Positions 35,088-47,700 of a DNA stretch of 64,000 nt are shown piece by piece. The DNA is taken from assembly GCA_023974075.1 (NCBI GenBank), contig JAMFTG010001367.1, positions 2,501-66,500 on the forward strand. Direction: 5' to 3'. The position numbers were made by a program, and so were the translations under genes. Under the pieces are notes generated by a model that saw nothing but the letters and a program-made list of their open reading frames with translations, searched no databases and was not told the origin of the DNA. Within the stretch, counting starts at the first letter, position 1. Each line of letters starts with the position of its first letter. Source of the DNA: Chaenocephalus aceratus (Eukaryota > Chordata > Actinopteri > Perciformes > Channichthyidae).

Positions 35088-37112
35088 ACCCACTGAAACC
35101 AGTAAGACAGACCCACTGAAACCAGTAAGACAGACCCACTGAAACCAGTAAGACAGACCCACTGAAACCAGTAAGACAGACCCTTTGAAACCAGTAAGAC
35201 AGACCCACTGAAACCAGTAAGACAGACCCACTGAAACCAGTAAGACAGACCCTTTGAAACCAGTAAGACAGACCCACTGAAACCAGTAAGACAGACCCAC
35301 TGAAACCAGTAAGACAGACCCTTTGAAACCAGTAAGACAGACCCACTGAAACCAGTAAGACAGACCCACTGAAACCAGTAAGACAGACCCACTGAAACCA
35401 GTAAGACAGACCCACTGAAACCAGTAAGACAGACCCTTTGAAACCAGTAAGACAGACCCTTTGAAACCAGTAAGACAGACCCACTGAAACCAGTAAGACA
35501 GACCCTTTGAAACCAGTAAGACAGACCCTTTGAAACCAGTAAGACAGACCCACTGAAACCAGTAAGACAGACCCACTGAAACCAGTAAGACAGACCCTTT
35601 GAAACCAGTAAGACAGACCCTTTGAAACCAGTAAGACAGACCCACTGAAACCAGTAAGACAGACCCACTGAAACCAGTAAGACAGACCCTTTGAAACCAG
35701 TAAGACAGACCCTTTGAAACCAGTAAGACAGACCCTTTGAAACCAGTAAGACAGACCCTTTGAAACCAGTAAGACAGACCCTTTGAAACCAGTAAGACAG
35801 ACCCACTGAAACCAGTAAGACAGACCACTGAAACCAGTAAGACAGACCCACTGAAACCAGTAAGACAGACCCTTTGAAACCAGTAAGACAGACCCACTGA
35901 AACCAGTAAGACAGACCCTTTGAAACCAGTAAGACAGACCCACTGAAACCAGTAAGACAGACCCACTGAAACCAGTAAGACAGACCCTTTGAAACCAGTA
36001 AGACAGACCCACTGAAACCAGTAAGACAGTCCTTTGAAACCAGTAAGACAGACCCTTTGAAACCAGTAAGACAGACCCTTTGAAACCAGTAAGACAGACC
36101 CACTGAAACCAGTAAGACAGACCCACTGAAACCAGTAAGACAGACCCACTGAAACCAGTAAGACAGACCCTTTGAAACCAGTAAGACAGACCCTTTGAAA
36201 CCAGTAAGACAGACCCTTTGAAACCAGTAAGACAGACCCTTTGAAACCAGTAAGACAGACCCACTGAAACCAGTAAGACAGACCCACTGAAACCAGTAAG
36301 ACAGACCCACTGAAACCAGTAAGACAGACCCACTGAAACCAGTAAGACAGACCCTTTGAAACCAGTAAGACAGACCCTTTGAAACCAGTAAGACAGACCC
36401 ACTGAAACCAGTAAGACAGACCCACTGAAACCAGTAAGACAGACCCTTTGAAACCAGTAAGACAGACCCTTTGCAACCAGTAAGACAGACCCTTTGCAAC
36501 CAGTAAGACAGACCCTTTGAAACCAGTAAGACAGACCCTTTGAAACCAGTAAGACAGACCCTTTGAAACCAGTAAGACAGACCCACTGAAACCAGTAAGA
36601 CAGACCCACTGAAACCAGTAAGACAGACCCACTGAAACCAGTAAGACAGACCCTTTGAAACCAGTAAGACAGACCCACTGAAACCAGTAAGACAGACCCA
36701 CTGAAACCAGTAAGACAGACCCTTTGAAACCAGTAAGACAGACCCACTGAAACCAGTAAGACAGACCCACTGAAACCAGTAAGACAGACCCTTTGAAACC
36801 AGTAAGACAGACCCACTGAAACCAGTAAGACAGACCCACTGAAACCAGTAAGACAGACCCACTGAAACCAGTAAGACAGACCCTTTGAAACCAGTAAGAC
36901 AGACCCACTGAAACCAGTAAGACAGACCCACTGAAACCAGTAAGACAGACCCTTTGAAACCAGTAAGACAGACCCACTGAAACCAGTAAGACAGACCCAC
37001 TGAAACCAGTAAGACAGACCCTTTGAAACCAGTAAGACAGACCCACTGAAACCAGTAAGACAGACCCACTGAAACCAGTAAGACAGACCCACTGAAACCA
37101 GTAAGACAGACC
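35088..37112. repeat. 23-bp minisatellite array, about 88 units, two variants
   Basis: The unit is CAGTAAGACAGACCC then either ACTGAAAC or TTTGAAAC. The two variants are mixed along the array. Two units are one base short (near 35820 and 36030), and two adjacent units read TTTGCAAC (36470-36500). Otherwise copies are almost identical. As 23 is not a multiple of 3, all three minus frames stay open for nearly 700 codons with a 23-residue repeat (VCLTGFSGSVLLVSKGLSYW). This is not protein evidence. Confidence 0.97.
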
Positions 37113-37496
37113 AAATACATCAGTGGAAGCCGTGGCGCTGTAAAAAGCTCGACCAATCATCTGAGCCGGCTAAAGTGACTGGACGGCCTACCTGCCTGTC
37201 AGCCTTCCATCGGGGCACAGACTGATCTCTGCCCTCATTGGTCACGTGCGCGTTCCTGTGTGTTGGGGGCGGGGCTCTGAGAGGAAGGGGCAGATTTTCT
37301 CCGGCTGTGTATTTTCAAATTCTAGCGCACTCGAGCCGGTTTCTCCAAAACGACCTACCCCACCTTGAAGGACTTGTGTTCACTTTTTGTTTCCTAGACC
37401 ATCGCCATAGCGACCGTCGTCAAGTGAAATCATGATGTCGCGACGCATCTGGTCACTTTACATAACATTACACGTCACTTGTTAGACGTGCTGTGG

Positions 37497-37590
37497 GCGA
37501 AGAGTCTCAGGGACACAACGACAGTGGGGTTTGAACCTGGGACCCCCTGACCCCAACGCCAACGCACTAACCCACTGTGCCACACTTCAT
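37497..37590 (-). mobile_element. tRNA-derived SINE fragment
   Basis: On the minus strand, GTGGCACAGTGGGTTAGTGC holds an A-box-like TGGCACAGTGG, and GGTTCAAACCC is a good B box about 40 bp downstream. GTTGTGTCCCTGAGACTCTT follows, as in the conserved core of several fish SINEs. It is too diverged and mis-spaced for a functional tRNA fold. Only the head and core are present. Confidence 0.55.
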
Positions 37591-37599
37591 CCTTTCAGT

Positions 37600-38008
37600 A
37601 AAACATTCAGTCGCTGGATGATGCGTTAACATGTGGTCGCTGCTGGATGACATCACACATCTGCTTTCCTGTCTCCTTTAAATCCGTTGTTCTTTACGTG
37701 TCTTCTCAACGTCTCAAAGCGTTGAGTAATACCTCGCCTTCACGAGGTCAAAACTCTCGAAGACACAGTGAGAAGCTTAGTCTCGAATTACACGAACGTT
37801 AATCCCTGTTGTCTTTCCGCTGTCGTTCCTCCACGAGTAACTTGGAGGACACAAGGAAAGGATATAAGGAAAGGAAGTGAACGACATCACCCTGGATGCA
37901 GATGCATTTAGCTATAACTGCTTTTTCCTTTGTCGACTTTTCTGTGTTTTACTTTCTCTCAGACTTATATTATTAATGTGGTGTTGTTGTTTATCTGGAG
38001 AGCTGCAG
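37600..38008. other. No gene seen
   Basis: Non-coding interval between the SINE fragment and the 18-bp array. No exon or RNA gene was seen. Confidence 0.35.
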
Positions 38009-38009
38009 G

Positions 38010-39060
38010 GGTCTGGTATACTTGTTTGCTCTGGTATACTTGTTTGCTCTGGTATACTTGTTTGCTCTGGTATACTTGTTTTCTCTGGTATACTTGTTTG
38101 CTCTGATACTTGTTTGCTCTGGTATACTTGTTTGCTCTGATATACTTGTTTGCTCTGGTATACTTGTGTTTGCTCTGGTATACTTGTTTGCTCTGGTATA
38201 CTTGTTTGCTCTGGTATACTTGTTTGCTCTGGTATACTTGTTTGCTCTGGTATACTTGTTTGCTCTGGTATACTTGTTTGCTCTGGTATACTTTTTGCTC
38301 TGGTATACTTGTTTGCTCTGGTATACTTTGTTTGCTCTGGATACTTGTTTGCTCTGGTATACTTGTTTGCTCTGGTATACTTGTTTGCTCTGGTATACTT
38401 TGTTTGCTCTGGTATACTTGTTTGCTCTGGTATACTTGTTTGCTCTGAATACTTGTTTGCTCTGGTATACTTGTTTGCTCTGGTATACTTGTTTGCTCTG
38501 ATATACTTGTTTGCTCTGGTATACTTGTTTGCTCTGGTATACTTGTTTGCTCTGGTATACTTGTTTGCTCTGGTATACTTGTTTGCTCTGGTATACTTGT
38601 TTGCTCTGGTATACTTGTTTGCTCTGGTATACTTGTTTGCTCTGGTATACTTGTTTGCTCTGGTATACTTGTTTGCTCTGATATACTTGTTTGCTCTGGT
38701 ATACTTGTTTGCTCTGGTATACTTGTTTGCTCTGGTATACTTGTTTGCTCTGGTATACTTGTTTGCTCTGGTATACTTGTTTGCTCTGGTATACTTGTTT
38801 GCTCTGGTATACTTGTTTGCTCTGGTATACTTGTTTGCTCTGGTATACTTGTTTGCTCTGGTATACTTGTTTGCTCTGGTATACTTGTTTGCTCTGATAT
38901 ACTTGTTTGCTCTGGTATACTTGTTTGCTCTGGTATACTTGTTTGCTCTGGTATACTTGTTTGCTCTGGTATACTTGTTTGCTCTGGTATACTTGTTTGC
39001 TCTGATATACTTGTTTGCTCTGGTATACTTGTTTGCTCTGGTATACTTGTTTGCTCAGGT
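38010..39060. repeat. 18-bp minisatellite array, about 58 units
   Basis: The unit is GGTATACTTGTTTGCTCT, with a GATATACT variant. Indel-bearing units cluster at 38090-38460, while 38460-39050 is almost perfectly regular. The 18-bp period keeps frames open on both strands, as SIPEQT repeats on minus and LVYLFA repeats on plus. These are not genes. Confidence 0.97.
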
Positions 39061-39099
39061 CTTCTTTCTACAACAGAGAAGTGCCGAGTCAGCATGACC

Positions 39100-39770
39100 C
39101 ATTTATGGGAAATGCAGCTGTGACATTTCCTGGGTTTTTCCAGGAGAGAAAGATGGAGGAAGTGTACGAGTGACGGTTCGTCCTCGTGTCTGTTGGCGCT
39201 GATGTGGTTACAGTTCGGGCGGGGCAGGTTTGATTCAGCGACCTAACGATGTCTCCGCGATGTTGCATCAAGTGGACGCTAAGTTACTTCCTGTCAGGTT
39301 GCTCTTGGGTTTCCGTCGACAAAATCTTCTCAAAAGGCTTCAGCAAGAATAGTTTCCTCCGGTTTTTGACTAACTTTGAAGCTGCTTCCAGTCTAACAAA
39401 GTACAACAGGACAGAGGAAAGGAAAGAAGGATGTAGGGAAGGAGAGAAGGACGCAGGGAAAGGAGGATCTTGGAAAGGAGGGTGGGGAGAAAGCGTTTAG
39501 GGAATGAAGAAGGACGCCACATATTTCCTCCCTTTTAAATGTGGCTGCTGCAAGGAATTATGGGACTGCCTTATCTCCTTTCCTCGTGTGAAGCATGACC
39601 AAGATGCTTAAGGTGACTGGAAAGGAAGCATTGGAGCACCTTTTATTAGCCTTTTAGGGAATGTATACAGCTCTTATCATATCAAGGGCTGCCACTTAGT
39701 ACTTCCGGGTCATTTTCACTCAGTCATTGACCTCGCTTAGAATAAATAACTATTTAAAGAAGGATTTATT
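39100..39770. other. No gene seen
   Basis: Non-coding spacer that turns purine-rich (AGG-type repeats) after about 39415. No exon was recognised. Confidence 0.35.
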
Positions 39771-40935
39771 GAAGGAAATAAGGATATATGGCGAGAATGT
39801 AGGATGTAGGAAGGGAAAGAAGGATATAGGGAGGGAAACAAGGTCATAAGGAGGAAGATAAGGATATATGGAGGAAATAAGGATGTAGGGAGGGAACAAG
39901 GACATAAGGAGGAATATAAGGAGATAGGGAGGGAAATAAGGATTGTAGGGAGGGAAACAAGGGTGTAAGGAGGAATATAAGGATGTAGGAAGGGAAGCAA
40001 GGATCTATGGAGGGAAACAAGGTCATAAGGAGGAAGAATAAGGATATATGGAGGGAAATAAGGATGTAGGGAGGGAAGAAGGATATAGGGAGGGAAACAA
40101 GGGTGTAAAAGGAGGAATATAAGGATGTAGGAAGGGAAGCAAGGATCTATGTAGGGAAAACAAGGACATAAGGAGGAAGATACGGATAGGGGAGGGAAAC
40201 AAGGACATAAGGAAGGAATATAAGGATATAGGGAGGGAAACAGGGGTAAAGGAGGATATAAGGATTAGGAAGGGAAGCAAGGATCTATGGAGGGAAAACA
40301 AGGTCATAAGGAGGAAGATAAGGATATATGGAGGGACATAAGGCTGTAGGGAGGAAAGAAGGATATAGGGCGGGAAACAAGGGTGTAAGGAGGAATATAA
40401 GGATGTAGGAAGGGAAGCAAGGATCTCTGAGGGAAACAAGGACATAAGGAGGAAGATAAGGATATTATGGAGGAATATAAGGATGTAGGCAGGGAAGCAA
40501 GGATCTATGGAGGGAAACAAGGACATAAGGGAGGAAGATAGGATATATGGAGGGAAATAAGGATGTGGGGAGGGAAAGAAGGATATAGGGAGGGAACACA
40601 AGGGGTTCAGGAAGGAATATACGGATGTAGGGAATGAAGCAAGGATCTATGGAGGGAAACAAGGACATAAGGGAGGAAATATAGGAGATAGGGGAGGGAA
40701 AATAAGGATGTAGGGAGGGACAAAGAAAGGATATAGGGAGGGAAACAAGGTCATAAGGAGGGAAAGATAAGGATTGTATGAAGGAAGCAAGGGATCTATT
40801 GAGGCGAAACAAGGACATAGGAGGAAGGATAAGGATATATGGAGGGAAAATTAAGGATGTAGGGAGGGGAAATAAGGATATAGGGGAGGGAAGAGAAGGA
40901 TGTAGGGAGGGCAAAGAATGATATAGGGAGGGTGT
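39771..40935. repeat. Purine-rich degenerate minisatellite
   Basis: Irregular units such as 'ggagggaaataaggatatat', 'ggagggaaacaaggtcataa' and 'ggatgtaggaagggaagcaa' combine into a composite block of about 230-250 bp. This block recurs several times, marked by 'gcaaggatctatggagggaa' at about 39999, 40140, 40278, 40497 and 40640. One strand is nearly pure purine, which could favour triplex or other unusual structure. Confidence 0.9.
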
Positions 40936-41319
40936 TGGAGAATACTACTGTTTCTTCACTCTTTAAATTCCTTGTAAATGGCACTGATGCCTGTGGGGGA
41001 CCTCTGAACTCGAGCTCCGAGGACAATATGTTATAAAACAACATCCTCGACACCAGGTTGAGAATCAAGGACCAGGTAACTCATGTATTCTTGCAAGAAG
41101 GAGCCGAGTTAAATCACATACAAAGGATACGGGTTAACTCTTAACTCTCAAAGGAACAGCAAAAAACATCAGGCTGATATCGTCCGAAACACGGAGATAA
41201 CGACAAGGTCGTAAATCGAGGGTGGCGCTAATATCATCCGCGCGTGTCGAGAAGTGTCGGATCATCTGCGACGTCTTCTGGAAAGAGTCACGTGCTTCCT
41301 TCACGCCTCATAGACGAGC

Positions 41320-41516
41320 GATATTTAGGAGACAGCAAGTCTGTCTCCTAAATATCAACAACATGAAATGCCCTGCCTCCTGCCTCCTGCCTCCTGCCTC
41401 CTGCCTCCTGCCTCCTACCTCCTGCCTCCTGCCTCCTACCTCCTGCCTCCTGCTTCCTGCCTCCTGCCTCCTGCCTCCTGCCTCCTGCCTCCTGCTTCCT
41501 GCCTCCTGCCTCCTAT
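41320..41516. repeat. Perfect 16-bp hairpin and (CTCCTGC)n heptamer array
   Basis: GATATTTAGGAGACAG (41320-41335) and its exact inverse (41341-41356) flank a 5-base loop. From 41374 to about 41513 a heptamer, CCTCCTG, is repeated about 20 times, with a few ACCTCCTG and TTCCTG variants. Confidence 0.9.
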
Positions 41517-41954
41517 CACAAGAAGAGGCAGCTGCAAGGTCGTACACAGTTCAGAGCCACACACGATGTCAGTGCCTTGAAACACCCAAAGAGTGGAGAC
41601 AGCCGTATTTCTCCAACAGAGGGAAACAAGGGTGCAAGGAGAAAGGGAAGCAAGTATGCGGTAAAAGAGTGCAAGTAAGGAGTAAGATAATAATAGTTTT
41701 AAAGGTAAATGCGTTGTCGGTATCATTTCATGTTGATGATGAAGAGCAGGAAGTCGTTGTCTGCAGGTTCTGCTCCACAGGAAGTGACTTTCTGCTGTTA
41801 ACCCGGCATGTCAGAGGAAGGGAGGGGAAGGTCAGAGAGGGTTAGCGTTCTCCTGTGACAGACGGATCCACACCGAAACAAAGACGGAAGAGAATCTGTG
41901 ACAATAGGGTGAAAAGTAGTGTGTTGGTAACACGGGGTGTTCAGGTAACACTCA
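41517..41954. other. No gene seen
   Basis: Non-coding interval. A plus-strand frame that reads through from 41222 is open only because of the heptamer array and has no recognisable domain. Confidence 0.35.
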
Positions 41955-42105
41955 CGGAGCGTCCACACTACAGCTTCAAAGAAAGCTTGGAGCTGGGCGT
42001 GTCTGGAGCTTGGGGATTTTATTCAAGCAACACGACCAACAACCAATCACATGAATCTCCCGCCCCCGACATACAAAGCAAAAACCCCCAGGGATTTTAT
42101 GGGAG

Positions 42106-42166
<61 letters not shown>

Positions 42167-42625
42167 CCCCAAACAGGCGAAACCTACCAGTTTCCCCCCC
42201 TGTCTCTGCCACCTCCCTCCATGCTGGTTCCTCCGGTTTGTGTCCCGGTAGGTGAAGAGGGTCTGGTCATACAAAACCGGGTGGTTGCTACGGCGATAGT
42301 TAGTTTCTCCTCCGACTTTTTTTTAAATATAGAAATGAACAGCGGGATATCTCTCCCAGCTTAGACGCGGTTTGATTGGCTACGGCTTCAGCTGTCAGAT
42401 TTTGGGAAACGGGATTTGATTGGCTGGCGCTGGCTACTCCGGCGTCTCCGGCGTCAGAAGTTGAATATTGTTCAACTTCTGACGCCGGAGACGGCGGAGA
42501 CGGACCGCTCTGCTACCCACAATTCAGTTCGGCGAAAAAGCGAGGCAGCGTGACGTCACCCCATTGAAAGTGAATGGGCAGATTGGAGCTTTCGACGCTG
42601 TCGACGCTGTAGTGTGGACGGGCCG
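41955..42625 (-). mobile_element. PIF/Harbinger non-autonomous element, copy C
   Basis: Reverse-complement copy of the 27150 and 48728 elements, with ends CGGAGCGTCCACACTACAGC and the inverse of CGGCCCGTCCACACTACAGC. The flanks read TCA on the left and TTA on the right, which on the element strand are TGA and TAA. The MADF-like relic ([16 protein letters not shown]) is on the minus strand, shifted in frame. A (TA)n of about 50 bp is longer than in the other copies, which accounts for most of the extra length. Confidence 0.82.
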
Positions 42626-42834
42626 TTAAAAACTTTGTTTTGGAACGCAAAGCAGGGTAGGGGGCTAGTACACCCTCCTGAGGGACCGGTTGTGGATGTC
42701 ATGCGAGCATAACACGGTGAAAACAATCAGTCTAAATTAACAATCGGGACGGAAATGTTCGGATTTCCAAAGGGAGGTTCTGTGAATAAATAAAAAATCA
42801 AGAACCGAAATAATTGAACTATTCATATCTTAGA

Positions 42835-43072
42835 CGGCACTGTAACTTTTATCTTTTAATGTTTATTTTATTAGCTTTTCTTTTGAATGACTGATTTTAA
42901 ATGCCATTTTCTTCATGTCTTTAATTTTTTGTTTTTCTTTTAATGTTTCTTTTATTATCTTTTACTGTTTTTAAATGCCTTTATCTGAATGTCTTTCATT
43001 TTTGTAAAGCACCTTGAATTGCCTGGTGTTGAAAGGTGCTATATAAATAAACTTGCCTTGCCTTGGGACTGT
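42835..43072 (+). mobile_element. LINE 3' end fragment
   Basis: 'gtaaagcaccttgaattgcc' and 'aggtgctatataaataaact' followed by (TGCCT)n form the 3' end of the same LINE family whose inverse tail is at 45300-45480. It is strongly 5'-truncated and non-coding. Confidence 0.65.
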
Positions 43073-43636
43073 CTACTGGACATCATCATGATACGTACTT
43101 CAGAACAGTTCAATCTCTTATTCACATTAAAAACCTATCTTGATAATGCTTATAAATGACTTTGCTGCGTGAGCACGAGAAATAATTCCAAAAGCAAAGC
43201 GGACTGAAAACTGACGAGCAAACTACACGGTGACGCGTGAGAGAGACTGTAACGGAGGTGATCTCTGGGCCCATCGATCTCGGCCTCCGTTACGGGTAAT
43301 ATAGCACTAAAAACATGGCATGGGAATATATGTAATTTATGTAACTAGTTTGTCTGTCTCTGTTTCCTGGTTTCATGTTAGAAGTGTTCCCCTTCCCCCA
43401 TGTCTGTGGCTGTTGAGTGTGTGCACCTGGTGCCCTGTGTTGTCTCCCCCCCCCCCACCTGTGTTGAATTGCTGATGAGTGTGTGTATTTAGGGTCTGTC
43501 TGTTAGGAGGCTGGTAGTGTGTGTGAGATCCCGGTGGCTGCAGGCTGTGCCCACGTGAGCAGCAGCAGCAGCAGGATGGAGGCTGTGTGTGTTGGGTTCA
43601 TGCTGTAGTAAATGCCCACACCGGGTTATATTTGGG
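43073..43636. other. No gene seen
   Basis: Non-coding. A short (GCA)n at about 43560-43575 and a C run near 43448-43457 were noted. Confidence 0.35.
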
Positions 43637-43857
43637 ACGGGGGGGGGGGAACTGGAAGGTGTTCGCCTGTTTGGGGAGTTTATATATATATATTGCTCGC
43701 ATACAATCCCCGGGGTTTTTTGCTTTGTATGTCGGGGGCGGGACATTCATGTGATTGGTTGTTGGTCGTGTTGCTCGCAAACAATCCCCAAGCTGTCAGA
43801 CAGGCCCAGCTCCAAGACTTTCAAGATGTTTGAAAAGCTGCTGTGTGGACGTACCGT
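43637..43857 (+). mobile_element. PIF/Harbinger element, copy D, 5'-truncated
   Basis: It begins within the interior at a G run, keeps 'gcctgtttggggagtttata', the AT repeat and 'ctttgtatgtcgggggcggg', and ends at 'gtgtggacgtaccg'. The left half with the MADF-like relic and the internal hairpin is missing. Confidence 0.75.
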
Positions 43858-44046
43858 TATGTATCATATCATTCTAACAGAGGCTACGATATGTAGCTCT
43901 GTGTGACGGTAAAGTACATCGTTGTTTTGTTATTGGTAGAAAACATGTGGCTGTCATTGAAGTACCAGAGACACGTGAAGTAAGTCTGCTGAGTGTCCGC
44001 TTCCTCCCTGTTGACGTATGAACTGATCTGGATGCAGTTTGACCTG

Positions 44047-45075
44047 GGGCCTATGCTACGAAGCTGGTTCAACCTAACCTGGATATGTTTGAGTTAGCCG
44101 GTTGGCCTAATCCAAAACATACGCGCTCTCGCTAAACTGTACTACGACGCTGGTTATCAAGTGGATCGCTCAAGCCAGCCGTGTCCTATCTAGTTAGGTG
44201 CGCGTTCACATGAGAGGGGTGGGATCTGGAGCATTCGACCAATCACAGACATGGAGAAGCGTACTGACAGCGCAGCGTCATACTTCCTGAATGAAAAGTG
44301 AACTTTAATACTAGACATATGAAGAAGTTAAATTAAATATCCATGACTTAAACACTTGATCCAGGATCAAAGCCACAGAGCTGCACCTGCAAGGTGAATA
44401 CAGCTGGGAACAGAAAAAGTGTTTGAATGCGTCCATCAACAGGTTTATGATATCACTGCCCGTCTAAAACACGATCTGACTTCAATTACATTTGTCTCGA
44501 GTGTTTCGTCAACTTAATGTGTTGCTTAAAATAATACTTCTGCATACAGTATGTGACGCTGTGAGTGCTGCACGGCCAGATACGGCTGACTCAGATAAGG
44601 AGATATGTGATACATTATGAAGTGATATGCCGCGGACTGTACTTAATGTACTCTGATCCTGTTACTTATGTTGTGGCAGATATTTAAGTGAGCTTTCTTA
44701 ACGCTAATGTTATAATAGTCAGACTGCTCTGAAGATGGAGGTGATATTCTATTAATGTTCACGTTCACACAGTCGGTGATTTTTGCCGGCCGTCTTTCCT
44801 GCAACAGCAGCTTTTCTGTGTTTCCTTTCTCCTGTAATATGACTTGATCGCTTTAAACTGCGCACACTGAGCTCTGATTGGTCAGCAGGCGGTGCTTTCA
44901 CTGAGTTGAGCTCTTAGCCTGCAACCTAACCTGCTCCCGACCAGGTTAGCTGCTTAGCATATATTACCATGGAGATCTAGCCGCTAAGAAGAGAACCAGC
45001 TTCGGATGACCGGAAAGCCGGAGTTTTCCCTGAATTTAGCCGGCTAAGCGAAAATCGTGCTTCGCAGTATACCCC
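44047..45075 (+). mobile_element. Non-autonomous DNA element, reference copy of the GGCCTATGCTACGAAGC family
   Basis: The left end is GGGGCCTATGCTACGAAGCT. The right end, inverted, reads GGGGGGTATACTGCGAAGCA, so the terminal repeats are imperfect. The internal order (left end, 'gaccaatcacagacatggag', 'gagctctgattggtcagcag', 'atctagccgctaagaagaga', right end) is uninterrupted here. Comparison shows that the copy at 12881-14125 is folded back. Shortened relatives sit inside both hAT copies at 17919 and 21005. No coding capacity was seen. Confidence 0.75.
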
Positions 45076-45299
45076 CCTGGTGTCATGGAGACATGTCGTC
45101 TCCTCTGTGTGTCGACGGGATGATTGGCAGTAAAGCAGGAGAGTATCTCAGCACCTGAGCATCCTCTGAAGCAGGATTATAAACCGCCAGTTTATTTATA
45201 AAACACATTTCAAACCTCGTGGCAATTCAATCTGATTCAGGAATCAATCATTAAGACATAGTGCAAAAGAAATGCGTAAGAAATTATGTTTGAATACAA

Positions 45300-46280
45300 A
45301 TAACAAGGCAAGTTTATTTAAATAGCACCTTTCAACAAGGTTCAAGGTGCTTTACAACAATGAAAGACATTCAGACAAAGGCATTTAAAAACAGTAAAAG
45401 ATAATAAAAGAAACATTAAAAGAAAAAATACATGGATAAAAAGTCACAGTGCAGTTTAAGATATGAATAGTTCCACTTTACTGATGAACACAACGGCTCA
45501 GTTTCAATTAAAAGCAGCGACAAAAAGAAAAGTCTTCTTGCTGGATTTGAAAGTAGTCAGAGTTGCAGCGGACCTGCAGGTTTCTGGGAGTCTGTTCCAG
45601 ATGTTTGGAGCATAATAACTGAACGCTGCTTCTCCATGTTTAGTTCTGACTCTGGGGACAGGAAGCTGACCAGTCCCTGAAGACCTGAGAGATCTGTCTC
45701 TGGGGACAGGAAGCTGACCAGTCCCTGAAGACCTGAGAGATCTGGATGGTTCATAGTTTAGCAGGAGGTCAGACATGTGTTTTGGGCCTAAACCATTCAG
45801 TGCTTTATAAACCAGCAGCAGTATTTAGAAATCTATTCTTTGACACACAGGAAGCCAGTGTAAAGACTTCAGAACAGGAGTGATGTGATCCACTTCCTTA
45901 GTGTCAGTGAGGACTCGAGCAGCGGCGTTCTGTATCAGCTGCAGCTTCCTAATAGATGTTTAGTGAGACCTGTGAAGACACCATTGCAGTAGTCGAAGAT
46001 AAAAGCATGGACACGTGTCTCCAGATCCTGCTGTGACATTAGTCTTTTAATCCTAGATATGTTCTTTAGGTGATAGTAGGCTGATTTAGCAACTGTTTTA
46101 ACGTGACTCAGGTCAGAGTCCATGACTACACCTAGATTCCTGGCTTTATCTGTTGTTTAAAGCAATTAAAGAGCTAAGAGACTTTTGATTTAAAAGGCAG
46201 CGTAAACAGAAAAGTCTAGTTCTAGTTTCAGCAGGTTTCTGGGAGTTCATTCCAGATATACGGAGCAAACAACTGGCCCT
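45300..46280 (-). mobile_element. L2-like LINE, reverse transcriptase C-terminal end
   Basis: Minus-strand pieces read KSAYYHLKNISRIKRLMSQQ, then DYCNGVFTGLTK, then after frame changes LLNYEPSRSLRSSGTGQLPV and KHGEAAFSYYAPNIWNRLPE, ending KKTFLF. This is the standard fish LINE C-terminal order. A 60-bp stretch encoding RSLRSSGTGQLPVPR is duplicated in tandem. The 3' UTR end with 'tttaaatagcacctttcaac' is near 45310. A second, shorter fragment of the same coding end is at 46160-46280. Stops and frameshifts show it is dead. Confidence 0.82.
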
Positions 46281-46308
46281 AAAGGAAAGACGTTACTGCG
46301 GCTGCTGC

Positions 46309-46370
46309 CTGACCTGACCTGACCTGACCTGACCTACCTGACCTGACCTGACCTGATACCTGATACCTGA
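46309..46370. repeat. (CCTGA)n microsatellite
   Basis: CTGAC pentamers, then CTGATAC heptamers (three copies). Confidence 0.9.
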
Positions 46371-46380
46371 TACCTGACCA

Positions 46381-47370
46381 GGAAGCAGACCAAGACCCAT
46401 CTGGTTCGATTTTTGAGTGGTTTATATATATTATTGTTTGTATAAGAGTGTTGCATTGTTCCTGACTTACCTCTAGCCACTCTCCAGCCATTAACCCTAG
46501 GAATGCATCTGTGACAGAGGAAAGGAAAGAAGGATGTAGGGAGGAAAATAAGGATGTAGAAAGACCTCTGGTGTCTCCTTCTTCCTGTAGTTTCATACTT
46601 TAGAAATGTCTAATGAGTTATAGTGGATCTCCTTGTAAAGACGTCCCTCAGGATCATCTGCAATAAGACAGAAGCTCCTTGTGTTCAGACTCATTTGTAA
46701 ACACATCTGGAAGAGAAACTAATATTCATTATTTGAATACTTCTGCAGGACAGTCTGGATACTTTCTGTTGAACACAATAATACTATGAAAAGACAAGCC
46801 ATTGTGTATATTGACCACTTTTACTTTTGATACTTGATGTACATTTAGCTGATGATACTTCATTACTATTGCAATTTCTAAATTGTAAATGTTACTTAAG
46901 TAGGAGTATTTTAAGGCCATAGTAAGTAAAGGACCGTAGTACTGCTTTCACCACAGACCCCCACATACTGTACAACTTTTTTTAGATTGAATGAACATCT
47001 ACTGTTGACAGAATGTACCAGACATTTTATAACAACATTTCTGGTACCAGCGCGGTCTTTGCTAATCAGAAATGCAACTTAAATTGAAAATATTTAACAT
47101 GAAGTTTGATCAGCTATTAAAGAGGTTGTTGATGGTCTAGCTGACAAGAAAATAACTTTGCAGAAAATGTATTTAGTTTTAGTTTTTAAGTTTACAGTTT
47201 GTCATTTTACTAAATTCACATCATGCACATCGAGACACATCTGAATGTTTGTTACCTGATCAAACCAGTTCGACATGTTAATGAAGCTTTTACCATTTAG
47301 AGAGAGGGGCCCCCGATTCAACAAGAGGCCCCTCCATCCCTCTCATCACACAATAGTGCTGGGAAACCAG
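46381..47370. other. AT-rich sequence, no gene seen
   Basis: No exon, RNA gene or clear repeat boundary was recognised on either strand. Confidence 0.35.
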
Positions 47371-47374
47371 TCAG

Positions 47375-47700
<326 letters not shown>

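Noticed and set aside
35063..37160. Three minus-strand open frames of about 670-700 codons
   Set aside because: Same cause: a stop-free 23-bp unit read in three phases. There are no splice sites, start context or conserved domain.
37497..37590. Functional tRNA gene
   Set aside because: A and B boxes are recognisable but the cloverleaf does not form, and a SINE core follows. Called a SINE fragment instead.
37965..39097. Open frames on both strands with SIPEQT and LVYLFA repeats
   Set aside because: Periodicity of the 18-bp unit explains both frames.
41222..41845. 207-codon plus-strand frame across the CCTCCTG array
   Set aside because: It is kept open by the heptamer repeat (three phases, no stop), and its flanks show no domain or splice signals.
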